Of a stretch of DNA of 64,000 nt, positions 15,066 through 23,485 are shown piece by piece. Both the position numbers and the translations under genes were made by a program. Every line of letters starts with the position of its first letter. Positions within the stretch are counted from its first letter, which is position 1. The notes below the pieces were generated by a model, which worked only from the letters and a program-made list of their open reading frames with translations, did no database searches and was not told where the DNA came from. Origin of the DNA: Paenibacillus radicibacter (GTDB taxonomy: Bacteria > Bacillota > Bacilli > Paenibacillales > NBRC-103111); NCBI RefSeq assembly GCF_024721995.1, contig NZ_JANQBC010000001.1, positions 186,001 to 250,000 of the forward strand. Direction: 5' to 3'.

Positions 15066-17024
15066 TTAATCATTCTTCAAGACAGCTTCGCCTGTTTGAT
15101 GGGATAAAGCAACATCCAACACCCACTGCCCTGCATTATTGGATTTTGATTGATCCGAGCGAATCGCTTCATTCTCAATGAGACCGATGTCCATTTTCCC
15201 ATTTCCATCAAAGTCATCGAGTATTAACTTTCCTCCTGGCATTCCCCATGAACCCATTTGAGCCAACCGCTGATAATTATCCGCCTTATCTCGCAGATAT
15301 ACGGTAAACTGCATTCGCGCATCGTCCCATAACAGTGCATCTTCACGACCGTCACCGTTAAAGTCACCTAGACGAATTTCTCCAGAATCCACTGGAACCC
15401 CAATGCTGATTCGCTTGAACTTCCACTTACTCTCTTTGCTCACATATTCAAGACGTACACCCGAATCGGAGTTTTTCTTCGGAACGAATAAGGTCTCTGG
15501 TGAGTTTGGCGTTTCTTGCGTGACACTTAATCGCCGAAACGGCGTAGATTTCGCTTTTAGCGGTGGAATAAGCTTCAACTCATTACCGGTTAACTCAAAG
15601 CCATACAACTTGGTCATATCTTTGGAAACTCCGGCAATTACACATTCCCCCTTCGCAGGTCGAAATGCTTGCAGATCGCTCCACTCTTCTTTCACTTTCA
15701 TATTCCATGAACGGTAGAAGACGAATTGCTCCCCATTCGAATGATACACTTCTACTTTACCACTTGCACGAAGCACCCATAAGTCTTTCTTCCCATCATC
15801 ATTGTCGTCAAAGAGTGTAAACTGATCCCCTTTGTTACGAGGAAGTTTAAGCCAAGTCTGTACAGGGGCTGGATCGGCGTTTCGCATACCTCGGAACTCC
15901 CCGCGTTGAACAACGACATCTCCCGTATCCATCCAGCGCACAACTGAACTTTGGCCGCTTGCCGTCACATCACCTGTTCGTACTTTACCCGCGCCTTTAT
16001 CAAAGCCAAGGGAAATCGAATTCGCAGGAGTAAATGGTGTTACATCATGGATAGTGGAGAACGTGTATCCCTTCTCCTTCATCGCTTTCACGATGCGCTG
16101 CAATTTACTTTTGTCATGACCCGTATATTGATAGACAGGAACCCCATCTCGAATCATAGGTACTCCGTCATGATCTTTAACTGCTTGTAAGAACTTAAAC
16201 TCTAAGAATGGATGATAGAAAAAAGATGCCAATTTCTTCTGCCCAACTTGATTCAGAATGATCTTCTCATCCTGATTATAAGGAACGTACGAATAAGGTG
16301 TAGGAATATATGCTGCGCCTAGTGAACTTGTACCAAAACCACTAGGACGATCATTCTTCATGTTGACAAAAAGTTGATTCGGCTTCTCCAATTCATTCTC
16401 ATAAAGTAAACCGAAATAGGAGCGAAACACTTTATCTTGTTCAGCTGCAAAATGATAATGCGGCGCTTCCCAGAATTTGGGGACGAATCCTGCCGCTTTG
16501 AAGATTTGAAGTCCTGCATCAATCCGCTCTTTCGCATAGGCTGCTGTCCATGTCACCGGTACATCATTTACAGCAAGTTCATTGCCAATTCCTGACTCGT
16601 GATGCCCATCTGATCGACGCTTATCACCGACTTGATGTGTATATCCATGCATTCCAATGACATTGCCTGTTTGCTCAGCATGCCGCAATATTTGATTGAA
16701 AGCTTGAATATAAGGATCATTCGCTTGATCTAACGATTTCTCATAAACACGATTGTCTTCCTTGATATCTAGCCACCTTGGGATGACGGCTAAGTGTACT
16801 TTCACTTGCTGTTCATTCAAATAATCAAGCACAGCTCGTAACTTTCCTAAACTCTCTAGACTATCGAATTGACCACCTGGACCTATATCTTCAAGACGCA
16901 AAAGCATGACTTTCGGATCACTCGGCTCACCTGATACGGAAACCATTCGAAAAATGTCAATTGAAAAAAGAACCATCATGCAAATCATCAGATAAATCAA
17001 AAAACGAAATTTGTGCCGTATCAT
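15066..17024 (-). CDS. Exported DUF2334 (deacetylase-like) protein with FG-GAP repeats
   Basis: This 652-residue protein has an N-terminal membrane anchor or signal (residues 5-30), a DUF2334 domain (about 40-330; LLRLEDIGPGG, VHLAVIPRW, GMHGYTHQVG, FWEAPHYHF), and a C-terminal beta-propeller-like region. DUF2334 resembles NodB polysaccharide deacetylases: R-x-E-D, the H-G-Y-T-H metal motif and APHYHF are seen. At least three FG-GAP/calcium repeats follow (DDNDDGKKDLWVL, GDFNGDGREDALLW, DDFDGNGKMDIGL). It should act outside the cell on a glycan. AGAGGTG before the ATG at 17024 sets the start, although the frame is open to 17042. It stands alone. Confidence 0.8.
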   Translation of the reverse strand: MIRHKFRFLIYLMICMMVLFSIDIFRMVSVSGEPSDPKVMLLRLEDIGPGGQFDSLESLGKLRAVLDYLNEQQVKVHLAVIPRWLDIKEDNRVYEKSLDQANDPYIQAFNQILRHAEQTGNVIGMHGYTHQVGDKRRSDGHHESGIGNELAVNDVPVTWTAAYAKERIDAGLQIFKAAGFVPKFWEAPHYHFAAEQDKVFRSYFGLLYENELEKPNQLFVNMKNDRPSGFGTSSLGAAYIPTPYSYVPYNQDEKIILNQVGQKKLASFFYHPFLEFKFLQAVKDHDGVPMIRDGVPVYQYTGHDKSKLQRIVKAMKEKGYTFSTIHDVTPFTPANSISLGFDKGAGKVRTGDVTASGQSSVVRWMDTGDVVVQRGEFRGMRNADPAPVQTWLKLPRNKGDQFTLFDDNDDGKKDLWVLRASGKVEVYHSNGEQFVFYRSWNMKVKEEWSDLQAFRPAKGECVIAGVSKDMTKLYGFELTGNELKLIPPLKAKSTPFRRLSVTQETPNSPETLFVPKKNSDSGVRLEYVSKESKWKFKRISIGVPVDSGEIRLGDFNGDGREDALLWDDARMQFTVYLRDKADNYQRLAQMGSWGMPGGKLILDDFDGNGKMDIGLIENEAIRSDQSKSNNAGQWVLDVALSHQTGEAVLKND

Positions 17025-17145
17025 TATGTAAGCACCTCTCATGAATCGTTAGTATTGCGACCTGCCTTCGCTGTTAACAATATATCACGAAATTTTCGGA
17101 TCGAATATAAGATTCATGAGAGGATTTAATTGGAAATGACTCTAT

Positions 17146-17601
17146 TTAACCTAAAAACGCATTTAGCATCCACACATGCTTATCCAAACCGCCTTTAATT
17201 TCTAACAGCATATCGGATGTTCCATCATCTCCTGCTTCCTGCGCAATCTCCATTCCTTCTGAAAGCTCTCCAATAATAGTCTTAAAGTCCTGTACGACAC
17301 TTGCTACCATCTGATTCGCATTCAATTCATAACCCGCTTCTTGGATCGTGCTAAGTTTCAAATATTCAGCAAGTGTAGCCGCTGGTCGGCCACCAATTGC
17401 AAGTAAACGTTCTGCCAATTCATCCACGTGTGTGCCTGCTTCGTTGTAAAGTTCTTCGAACTTCTCATGAAGTGTGAAGAATTGGTTTCCTTTTACATAC
17501 CAGTGATAGTTATGAAGTTTCGTGTAAAGAACTTGCCAGTTCGCAATTTGCGTGTTAAGTACTTGTTCCAAAGTTTTAGTTGTTGTTAATGTTGTTGTCA
17601 T
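17146..17601 (-). CDS. dps: Dps-family DNA-binding ferritin-like protein
   Basis: This 151-residue mini-ferritin is the Dps type that oxidises and stores iron with peroxide and protects DNA. The ferroxidase signature is clear: NWQVLYTKLHNYHWYVKG near residues 21-38, followed by LHEKFEELYNEAGTHVDELAERLLAIGG. The length is normal. It is the second gene after a hypothetical ORF (27-base gap), downstream of a PerR-type operator, which fits peroxide induction. Confidence 0.95.
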   Translation of the reverse strand: MTTTLTTTKTLEQVLNTQIANWQVLYTKLHNYHWYVKGNQFFTLHEKFEELYNEAGTHVDELAERLLAIGGRPAATLAEYLKLSTIQEAGYELNANQMVASVVQDFKTIIGELSEGMEIAQEAGDDGTSDMLLEIKGGLDKHVWMLNAFLG

Positions 17602-17628
17602 TTGACATCATCCTCTTTTCGATTAATT

Positions 17629-18111
17629 TTATGCGGATACAATAACTTGTAAATGTGGACCTTTGTTCAACATCTTCTGCACCGGATTGTAAATGTTTTG
17701 ATAAAATGCATCCCACACACCTGCACTCCATGCTACTTTACGTCTGTGTTCAAGCGGTCCTGTTTGCTCCAACCATTTTGTTACAACAAATTTATAAGTA
17801 ATGCCCTTCTCTTCTTGTACGACTTGTACATTCAGATTCATAAGGGATAAATCTAGATGTGTATTGTACTCCACGACCAGCACCTGCATCGCCTGAGCAA
17901 CCCGCTCCATTAGAGATGATAGTTCCCTTGCCGCAGCGAGCTGATCTACCGATGAATTTACACTCATATAGGCTTGGAACATTTGACGAAGTTTATGCGC
18001 TTGAAGTAAATGCGCAGCTGGCATTGTGAATATAGCTTGTTCATGATCATACACACGGATTCCAAACCGCTCATCCAATTGATCAAAGTCTAATTTGTAC
18101 AAGGGTAACAC
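17629..18111 (-). CDS. Hypothetical protein upstream of dps
   Basis: This 160-residue cytoplasmic protein, I do not recognise. It is predicted mixed alpha/beta with a helical middle (MERVAQAMQVLVVEYNTHLDL) and a C-terminal WSAGVWDAFYQNIYNPVQKML segment rich in aromatics. It has no cysteine, signal peptide or membrane segment. GAGGGTG precedes the ATG. It is the first gene of a probable two-gene operon with dps under a PerR-type box, so a link to peroxide or iron stress is the best inference. Confidence 0.75.
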   Translation of the reverse strand: MLPLYKLDFDQLDERFGIRVYDHEQAIFTMPAAHLLQAHKLRQMFQAYMSVNSSVDQLAAARELSSLMERVAQAMQVLVVEYNTHLDLSLMNLNVQVVQEEKGITYKFVVTKWLEQTGPLEHRRKVAWSAGVWDAFYQNIYNPVQKMLNKGPHLQVIVSA

Positions 18112-18130
18112 CCTCTCTCTGTGATTAAAT

Positions 18131-18145
18131 TTAGACTTAATCTAA
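18131..18145. promoter_or_regulatory. PerR/Fur-type operator upstream of the dps operon
   Basis: TTAGACTTAATCTAA is a 7-1-7 inverted repeat (six of seven pairs), the architecture of PerR boxes (TTATAATnATTATAA) in Firmicutes, where dps/mrgA is a standard PerR target. It lies 20 bases upstream of the first gene. Confidence 0.6.
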
Positions 18146-18284
18146 ATCCATGCACTTATAATAACATAGAGAAGGAATCGAATCATGAAGGTTTGATGAA
18201 GTTTTTTATACCAAACGATTCATATCGCCTAAGTGGCAACTTCATGTGTTGTGCGTATGATTATACAAAGTCTAGAGATAAAGG

Positions 18285-19370
18285 GTGATTCCAATCATTA
18301 CGGTAAGCTTATGTATGATCGTGAAGAACGAAGAACATGCCATCGGCAACTGCTTAAGCTCGGTTCAAGATCTCGTAGATGAAATCATTATTGTGGATAC
18401 AGGATCAAAGGATCGAACGAAGGAAATCGTACGCGAGTATACAGAGCACATTCACGACTTCGAATGGATCAATAATTTTGCAGCGGCACGGAATTACTCC
18501 TCTTCTTTTGCCACGAAAGACTACGTTTTATACTTGGATGCTGATGATGTGCTGTTAGAAGAAGATCGGACGAAGTTTCTTCTATTAAAAGAAAGCTTAG
18601 ATCCTGAGGTTGATGTCGTCTCGATGGACTATCACTGTGCATTCGATGATCATGGTATTGTCGCACTGAATGTTAGACGGTATCGACTTGCGAAGCGCTC
18701 GAAGGGGTTTCAATGGGAAGGGTTTGTCCATGAGGATCTCGTCATTCAAGGTGTGTGTATGAATAGCGACATTGCGATTACGCATACCAAAACGCACGGT
18801 ACACCCACAGATCGAAACTTGAACATCTATGAGGAACATATCAAGAACGGTAAAGTACTTAGTTCTCGGGATTTATCCCACTATGCCAGAGAACTGCACC
18901 ATCGTGACATGTTAGATCGAGCAATCCCACTATACTTACAATTCTTAAAGCATCCAGATATTTCAGATGAGAATAGAATTCATGCGTGCGGCTTGCTTGC
19001 GGACTGTTATCAGAAGTTGGACGATTATGAGCAAGAGATTGCTTATGTGTTTAAGTCATTCGCATACGATGTGCCAAGGCCTGAATTTTGCTGCCGACTA
19101 GGCTATCATTATTTACAGAGTGAACGCTTTAACCAAGCCATCTATTGGTACACTGTTGCCGCGAACTCTCCCCTCCCATCAAATAGCTGGGAGATCGTCA
19201 ATTTTCCGAGTCGTACCTGGCTTCCCCAAATGCAGTTAGGATTGTGTTATTTCAAAATTGGTGATTATGAAGCATCGTATGATCATAACTTGAAGGCACT
19301 CGAATATCGCCCTGATGATGAACAAATCAGAACGAATACAGAGATGTTGAAGCAGCTGCTCATGAAGTAA
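18285..19370 (+). CDS. Glycosyltransferase family 2 with C-terminal TPR repeats
   Basis: This 361-residue protein has an N-terminal GT2 domain (SLCMIVKNEEHAIGNCL, IIIVDTGSKDRT, and the metal motif YLDADDVLL near residue 88) and a C-terminal tetratricopeptide-like helical region (about 215-355). This is the domain order of SunS-type and related cytoplasmic protein or peptide glycosyltransferases. The GTG at 18285 overlaps the best ribosome site (AAAGGGTGATTCC), so translation may start a few codons later at a non-standard ATC or ATT before ACGGTAAGC, giving the usual ITVSLCMIVKNE opening. No partner gene is evident nearby. Confidence 0.82.
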   Translation: MIPIITVSLCMIVKNEEHAIGNCLSSVQDLVDEIIIVDTGSKDRTKEIVREYTEHIHDFEWINNFAAARNYSSSFATKDYVLYLDADDVLLEEDRTKFLLLKESLDPEVDVVSMDYHCAFDDHGIVALNVRRYRLAKRSKGFQWEGFVHEDLVIQGVCMNSDIAITHTKTHGTPTDRNLNIYEEHIKNGKVLSSRDLSHYARELHHRDMLDRAIPLYLQFLKHPDISDENRIHACGLLADCYQKLDDYEQEIAYVFKSFAYDVPRPEFCCRLGYHYLQSERFNQAIYWYTVAANSPLPSNSWEIVNFPSRTWLPQMQLGLCYFKIGDYEASYDHNLKALEYRPDDEQIRTNTEMLKQLLMK

Positions 19371-19499
19371 TTCTTTTAATAAAGTAACAAATAATGTGTA
19401 AAAGCGGATTTATGTGTGTTAGCGCCTTATTTGGAAGTATCCATTGAATAAGACGCCCTCCTGGCTTCCTTCCAAAGAAAAGATGCTGCAAACGGGGGC

Positions 19500-19575
19500 T
19501 AAGAAGACTTATAGGAGCAACAAGTGCAACTGGAGCGACTGGACCTACTCCCACAAGCAGAGATTAAAGAACGCG
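19500..19575 (+). pseudogene. Possible remnant of a collagen-like (exosporium-type) gene
   Basis: One frame reads ...IGATSATGATGPTPTSRD-stop, a run of G-x-T triplets like those of BclA-type spore surface proteins. There is no start codon or ribosome site upstream in frame, and the run is only about 14 residues. The rest of the 220-base gap (19371-19591) shows nothing else. It may be a degraded fragment or chance. Confidence 0.3.
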
Positions 19576-19591
19576 TGCCTTTGTAAATTAG

Positions 19592-20908
19592 TTATGCATA
19601 CAGCTTCTTCTTCGTCGTCTGGATCACCGGAATCAAACTTTGATACTCCGATCCAGATGACATTAAGCGGTTAATGAGCGCTTGAAGGAGCAGCTTAATA
19701 TTGAGAAGATGCTCCGGTAGGAATTGGCATGTCTCTCTTGTCACATGGTTTGCAAATCCTTCGATCCACTCTGTCAGTTCATCCCTACTAAATACATGAC
19801 GATCCATAATGCTTACAATTGCTGTCGTCATTCGTTCTTCTTCTTCGTCCAGGAACACCTCATGTGTATTTAGGAATTTCAACTGGATAGTAGTTAGCAT
19901 TCGGTTTAATTCATCCTTCGTTACAGTTGGAACTAGAGCGAGCTCATCGATGGCATCCGCACCATGCGCAATCGCATGTGCCCAGCCTTTTTTGTACACA
20001 TAACCACGAATGTCTTTCTCTTGATCCATATAATCAAGAACACGATTAACCGCATGCGAGATTTCTTCTTGCTCTAGGAAAGGGTTTGCCAAGTGCTTAC
20101 CGACAACTAGAGGAATAATCAGAACAGCAAATGCACGAGTGAAGACCGAATTCGTTCCCTTCTCCCCTAATCCATAGAAGAGATGATCTTGATCCAGACT
20201 CGTACGAAGTAATCCACGTAATTGTTCAGAAGTAAACACATCCGCTTTAATCCAACGATACATATTTGAATATATTAGACGATCTCTTAGCTCTCCATCT
20301 TGCACGCCAATATATTTCATCATCAGCTTCGTAAGTTCCCATGGATTGTGCTCACTTGGCACTTCATAGTTGTTCTCTCTCACTTTAGTTAATATCTTCT
20401 TGAGTTTAGCTGCTTCCAGCTCATCCGCTGTTCGATCTGCATCTGTAAGGACCTTTGACATGACTAGCTCTTCATCATCGAAGACAATACCATTTTCGCA
20501 AAAGCCTAATTTTTCGTATAATTTTTTCGCTACTTTGTTGTTCTTATGTACAGTCAGTTTAATTTCCTTGCAATGCCTATTTCGTTCTTTAATGTGATTA
20601 ATCATCGCAAGCATTGCAGCCTTACCATAACCATGTTCCTGATATTTCGCATCAATCACAAATCCGTTAATCCAATACTGGTGGTCGGATCGATCATCAA
20701 ACGCATGCATCATAAACCCAACCATCGTCTCCCCACTATATATGGCAAAAGGAACATAGGTGATCTCATCACCATCTGGTTTTAACGCAATTTTACTTAG
20801 TGACACTGCCACAGTAGGAGTAAAAGCAAGTTGATCCTCATGTGGACGAATTTGCATCGCTTCTTCTTGATTGCTGCGGTCTACTTCTTTTAATTGAATA
20901 GTCATCAT
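19592..20908 (-). CDS. GNAT acetyltransferase fused to DUF2785
   Basis: This is a 438-residue two-domain protein. Residues 1-155 are a GNAT N-acetyltransferase (VPFAIYSGETMVGFMM, the acetyl-CoA loop region YQEHGYGKAAM, and KLYEKLGFCENG), closest to the spermidine/amine acetyltransferase group. Residues about 165-435 match DUF2785, recognisable by YVYKKGWAHAIAHGADAIDELA. The DUF2785 function is unknown; these are usually stand-alone proteins. The frame is continuous and well spaced, so this is a real fusion, not a frameshift. The start may be the second ATG. A GNAT gene lies 16 bases upstream, so the two may form one unit. Confidence 0.82.
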   Translation of the reverse strand: MMTIQLKEVDRSNQEEAMQIRPHEDQLAFTPTVAVSLSKIALKPDGDEITYVPFAIYSGETMVGFMMHAFDDRSDHQYWINGFVIDAKYQEHGYGKAAMLAMINHIKERNRHCKEIKLTVHKNNKVAKKLYEKLGFCENGIVFDDEELVMSKVLTDADRTADELEAAKLKKILTKVRENNYEVPSEHNPWELTKLMMKYIGVQDGELRDRLIYSNMYRWIKADVFTSEQLRGLLRTSLDQDHLFYGLGEKGTNSVFTRAFAVLIIPLVVGKHLANPFLEQEEISHAVNRVLDYMDQEKDIRGYVYKKGWAHAIAHGADAIDELALVPTVTKDELNRMLTTIQLKFLNTHEVFLDEEEERMTTAIVSIMDRHVFSRDELTEWIEGFANHVTRETCQFLPEHLLNIKLLLQALINRLMSSGSEYQSLIPVIQTTKKKLYA

Positions 20909-20924
20909 ACTTCCCTCCCCTTAC

Positions 20925-21515
20925 TTATGAAATGGACGTTCCCACAACCTGCTCACCGAACCACTCTTCTCTGAGTACACCCATACGAATGGAATCGTAA
21001 TACTCCCCTTGATAAATCCGGCACTTACGCATTCTTCCTTCTACTTGCATACCAAGCTTCTCAGCCGCACGCATCATCCGTGTATTCCCTGACCAAGTTG
21101 TAAGACCTACGCGAGCTAATGGCAGTTTGTTAAACAGATGGGTAATCCACACACGTAATGCGTCAGTGCCATATCCCCCGCTCCAATACTGCGGATTGTA
21201 GATCACAATTCCGACTTCCAACCATTTGGATGGCTCATGCTCCCAATAGTAACTCACTATTCCAACAATTTCGCCGTTCAATTCGATCAGTAGCCGTGAT
21301 TCTTGCGTACCTTCCTCATCTGTTAATCGCTTGAGTTCACGTTTAGCAAAGTCTTCGTACTTCACTTGCGTATATGGAAAATACGGAGCATCCCACTTCT
21401 TCCACTCTGGCTCTTTCTCACCGTATATGAGTTGATGTAGTGTCTGAAGGTCTTCCTCCGTCATACTACGTACAATCACACGATCTGCCCTCAACACTGT
21501 TCGATAGTCTCGCAC
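20925..21515 (-). CDS. RimJ/RimL-type GNAT acetyltransferase
   Basis: The 196-residue protein has the GNAT fold: VRSMTEEDLQTLHQLI, the core strand IVGIVSYYW, the acetyl-CoA loop SGGYGTDALRVW, and VGLTTWSGNTRMMRAAEKLGMQVEGRMR, as in RimJ/RimL-like enzymes that acetylate protein N-termini or small amines. The start is GTG, ten bases after AGAGGGG. It is in the same direction as, and 16 bases before, the GNAT-DUF2785 fusion. Substrate unknown. Confidence 0.85.
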   Translation of the reverse strand: MRDYRTVLRADRVIVRSMTEEDLQTLHQLIYGEKEPEWKKWDAPYFPYTQVKYEDFAKRELKRLTDEEGTQESRLLIELNGEIVGIVSYYWEHEPSKWLEVGIVIYNPQYWSGGYGTDALRVWITHLFNKLPLARVGLTTWSGNTRMMRAAEKLGMQVEGRMRKCRIYQGEYYDSIRMGVLREEWFGEQVVGTSIS

Positions 21516-21551
21516 TGTATCTAACCCCTCTCTCTATCAAGCATTCTCCTA

Positions 21552-22127
21552 TTATAGCAAATTTTTCATTTGCTGAAGACCTGCGAGAAAGGAGTTGAGC
21601 ACTAATTTTTGACTCAGATCCAGATCAAGCGGGATTCCGAACCCACCTTGCTGTTCTAAGGACGCAAACCCATGACAGATACTACGCAGCCCACGCGTCG
21701 CATGAATGGACATCTCTTGATCCAAGCCGTACGTTTGCAGCACTTCGATAAATATTCGAACAATCTGCTCCCCAAGCATTACCGCTTCCTGATCTTCTAC
21801 TTCCGGCGCAGGAATCGTCGCTTCATATAATCCTGGATGCATGCGAGCAAACGCCATATACACATCACTTAGAGCGTGAACAGCTTCATCACCGTTCTTA
21901 CCTTGAACCGCTTGTGATAGATTCGAATGCAGAATAGTGAGTCCATGCAACTTTAGCAACTGGCGAATCCCCTGCAAACCATTAACATGATTGTATAAAG
22001 ATGGCGGTCGAATGTTGAATTTCTGCGCAATAGCGGCGAGAGTCACTTGATCAAATCCTTGTGTATCTGCAATTTCAGTCGCTGCTTCGAGAATCGTAGG
22101 TAAGTCAAGCCCAATACGTGGTGACAT
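21552..22127 (-). CDS. TetR-family transcriptional regulator (TetR/WHG type)
   Basis: This 191-residue protein has the N-terminal TetR HTH (ILEAATEIADTQGFDQVTLAAIAQKFNIRPPSLYNHVNGL, residues 11-50) and a C-terminal ligand-binding domain of the WHG class (LRSICHGFASLEQQGGFG). It is four bases downstream of the MBL-fold hydrolase gene, in the same operon. Two copies of the inverted repeat AACTAA-N5-TTAGTT in the operon promoter are its probable operators, giving negative autoregulation. The inducer is unknown. Confidence 0.88.
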   Translation of the reverse strand: MSPRIGLDLPTILEAATEIADTQGFDQVTLAAIAQKFNIRPPSLYNHVNGLQGIRQLLKLHGLTILHSNLSQAVQGKNGDEAVHALSDVYMAFARMHPGLYEATIPAPEVEDQEAVMLGEQIVRIFIEVLQTYGLDQEMSIHATRGLRSICHGFASLEQQGGFGIPLDLDLSQKLVLNSFLAGLQQMKNLL

Positions 22128-22130
22128 GTG

Positions 22131-22862
22131 TTATACGCTCCTTTGAATCTTGTTATTATGAAAATAGTGCTGAGCAGTAGCAATCGCTTCATCGATCTTC
22201 ACTGCTGGATTCATTAACATCTCGCCATGACCAACGGCAAGTACCGAAGGCTTGAAGTCCCTAATCTTGAGGGCACTTGCAAGCGAAACTTCTTTATTCC
22301 ATGTTGCCATCGCTGGGAAAGGAAACCAAGGTCTTAGCTGCCCCGACACTGCAATGCCCCCGCGTAATTGAAAAGCATCTCCTGCAATCATCACTTGACT
22401 GCGTGTATCTAAGAATGACATCGATCCTGGTGTATGTCCAGGTGTTGCAATCGCAAGGAGTGAACTAATTCGATCTCCGTCTTGCAATAGAATATCAGGC
22501 TTTGGCATCGATTTCTTCGGTACACTACCTTTAATTGGCGTTTGCGGTTCATTCGAGTCTAATGACGTATCTCCTGCCAACAATCGTGCGTCACGTGCTG
22601 AGATGTAAATTTTCACATCTGGAAGCTGTTGTTTGAGAGCTTCTAGTGCACCGATGTGGTCACCATGCGCATGGGTTAATACGATCTTCGTTATGGGCTT
22701 ACCAATCTTAGCAGCAGCTTGCAAGATCCCTTTCACACTATACGGAAGTGCAGCATCGATCAATGTAAGTTCATTCTCTTCTTCAATCAAATAACAATTA
22801 ACTGGGAAAAATCTTGGCATAAAACTCAATTGATAAACATTATGTTGACGGGTGATTTTCAT
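22131..22862 (-). CDS. MBL-fold metallo-hydrolase
   Basis: The 243-residue protein has the metallo-beta-lactamase fold with the dinuclear zinc motif HAHGDHIGAL near residues 69-78, plus TPGHTPGS, GDAFQLRGG and a late VGHGEM histidine. These hydrolases act on thioesters, lactones or similar esters; the substrate cannot be told. The frame is open to 22934, but AAAGGAGATG just before the ATG at 22862 (MKITRQHN) sets the start. It is the first gene of an operon with a TetR regulator and is preceded by twin operators. Confidence 0.88.
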   Translation of the reverse strand: MKITRQHNVYQLSFMPRFFPVNCYLIEEENELTLIDAALPYSVKGILQAAAKIGKPITKIVLTHAHGDHIGALEALKQQLPDVKIYISARDARLLAGDTSLDSNEPQTPIKGSVPKKSMPKPDILLQDGDRISSLLAIATPGHTPGSMSFLDTRSQVMIAGDAFQLRGGIAVSGQLRPWFPFPAMATWNKEVSLASALKIRDFKPSVLAVGHGEMLMNPAVKIDEAIATAQHYFHNNKIQRSV

Positions 22863-22884
22863 AAAAACATCTCCTTTATTTCCA

Positions 22885-22944
22885 AAAACTAATGTCGTTA
22901 GTTTTATAATAACTAATACCATTAGTTTTCGCAAGACTATTTTT
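22885..22944 (-). promoter_or_regulatory. Promoter with twin TetR-type operators
   Basis: AACTAATGTCGTTAGTT (22887-22903) and AACTAATACCATTAGTT (22911-22927) are two perfect 6-5-6 inverted repeats, 24 bases centre to centre. On the minus strand a TTGCGA -35 and TATTAT -10 are 17 bases apart, with one operator in the spacer and the other just after the -10. This is a clear repressor-controlled promoter for the MBL-TetR operon. Confidence 0.85.
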
Positions 22945-22975
22945 AGAAAATTATTAAAATATTTATTTTTGCAAT

Positions 22976-23015
22976 AAAAAAAGCAGCCCGTGCCTCAACT
23001 GAGGGAAAGCTGCTT
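22976..23015 (-). terminator. Minus-strand terminator without a gene
   Basis: AAGCAGC...GCTGCTT with an inner CCTCA/TGAGG stem is followed on the minus strand by a T7 run. No minus-strand gene now lies upstream of it; the neighbouring sequence is a plus-strand pseudogene. It may be left over from a deleted gene. Confidence 0.65.
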
Positions 23016-23380
23016 ATTCGATCCAGATGGCAATATCGTTATCCTGCTATCTAGCAGTGAAGTTGAACCTTCAAGAACCGCACTAGCTCAGAAACTGATT
23101 CATAACCTAAATACATTCATGAAACAAGCATTCTTAACGTTAACAACGAAGATGTTCGATGTCCAGACGACTGATAAAGATTCCCTGATCGATGATGTGC
23201 AAATCTATGTGCATAACCACGTCTTATCTAAACGAATACCGCATTGAGAAAGCCAAAGAGCTGCTTAGAGGATCTCAGCTGAGTGCCAAGGAAGTTGCTA
23301 TTCAAGTAGGTTATGTAAACACAGATTATTTTTATAAAATATTCAAGAAAACGACGGGGATCTATCCTTCTGAGTTTTAG
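22990..23380 (+). pseudogene. Broken YesN/AraC-type regulator
   Basis: The first part (FDPDGNIVILLSSSE...LIDDVQIYVHNHV, to about 23222) resembles the middle of an AraC-type response regulator up to the start of its HTH domain. At about 23220 the frame shifts by one and continues as YLNEYRIEKAKELLRGSQLSAKEVAIQVGY...FKKTTGIYPSEF, the second half of an AraC HTH domain, ending in a proper stop at 23380. The first HTH helices (about 25-55 residues) and the receiver domain are missing. Internal deletion plus frameshift makes it non-functional. Confidence 0.8.
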
Positions 23381-23485
23381 TAATAAAATCAATTTCTATG
23401 GAGAAAAATGGTCTGAATCTGTGTTACAATGACCCTGACCATAGGTTAATACTTTATGTGAACTTGACTCAAGGGGTTGTTACGA

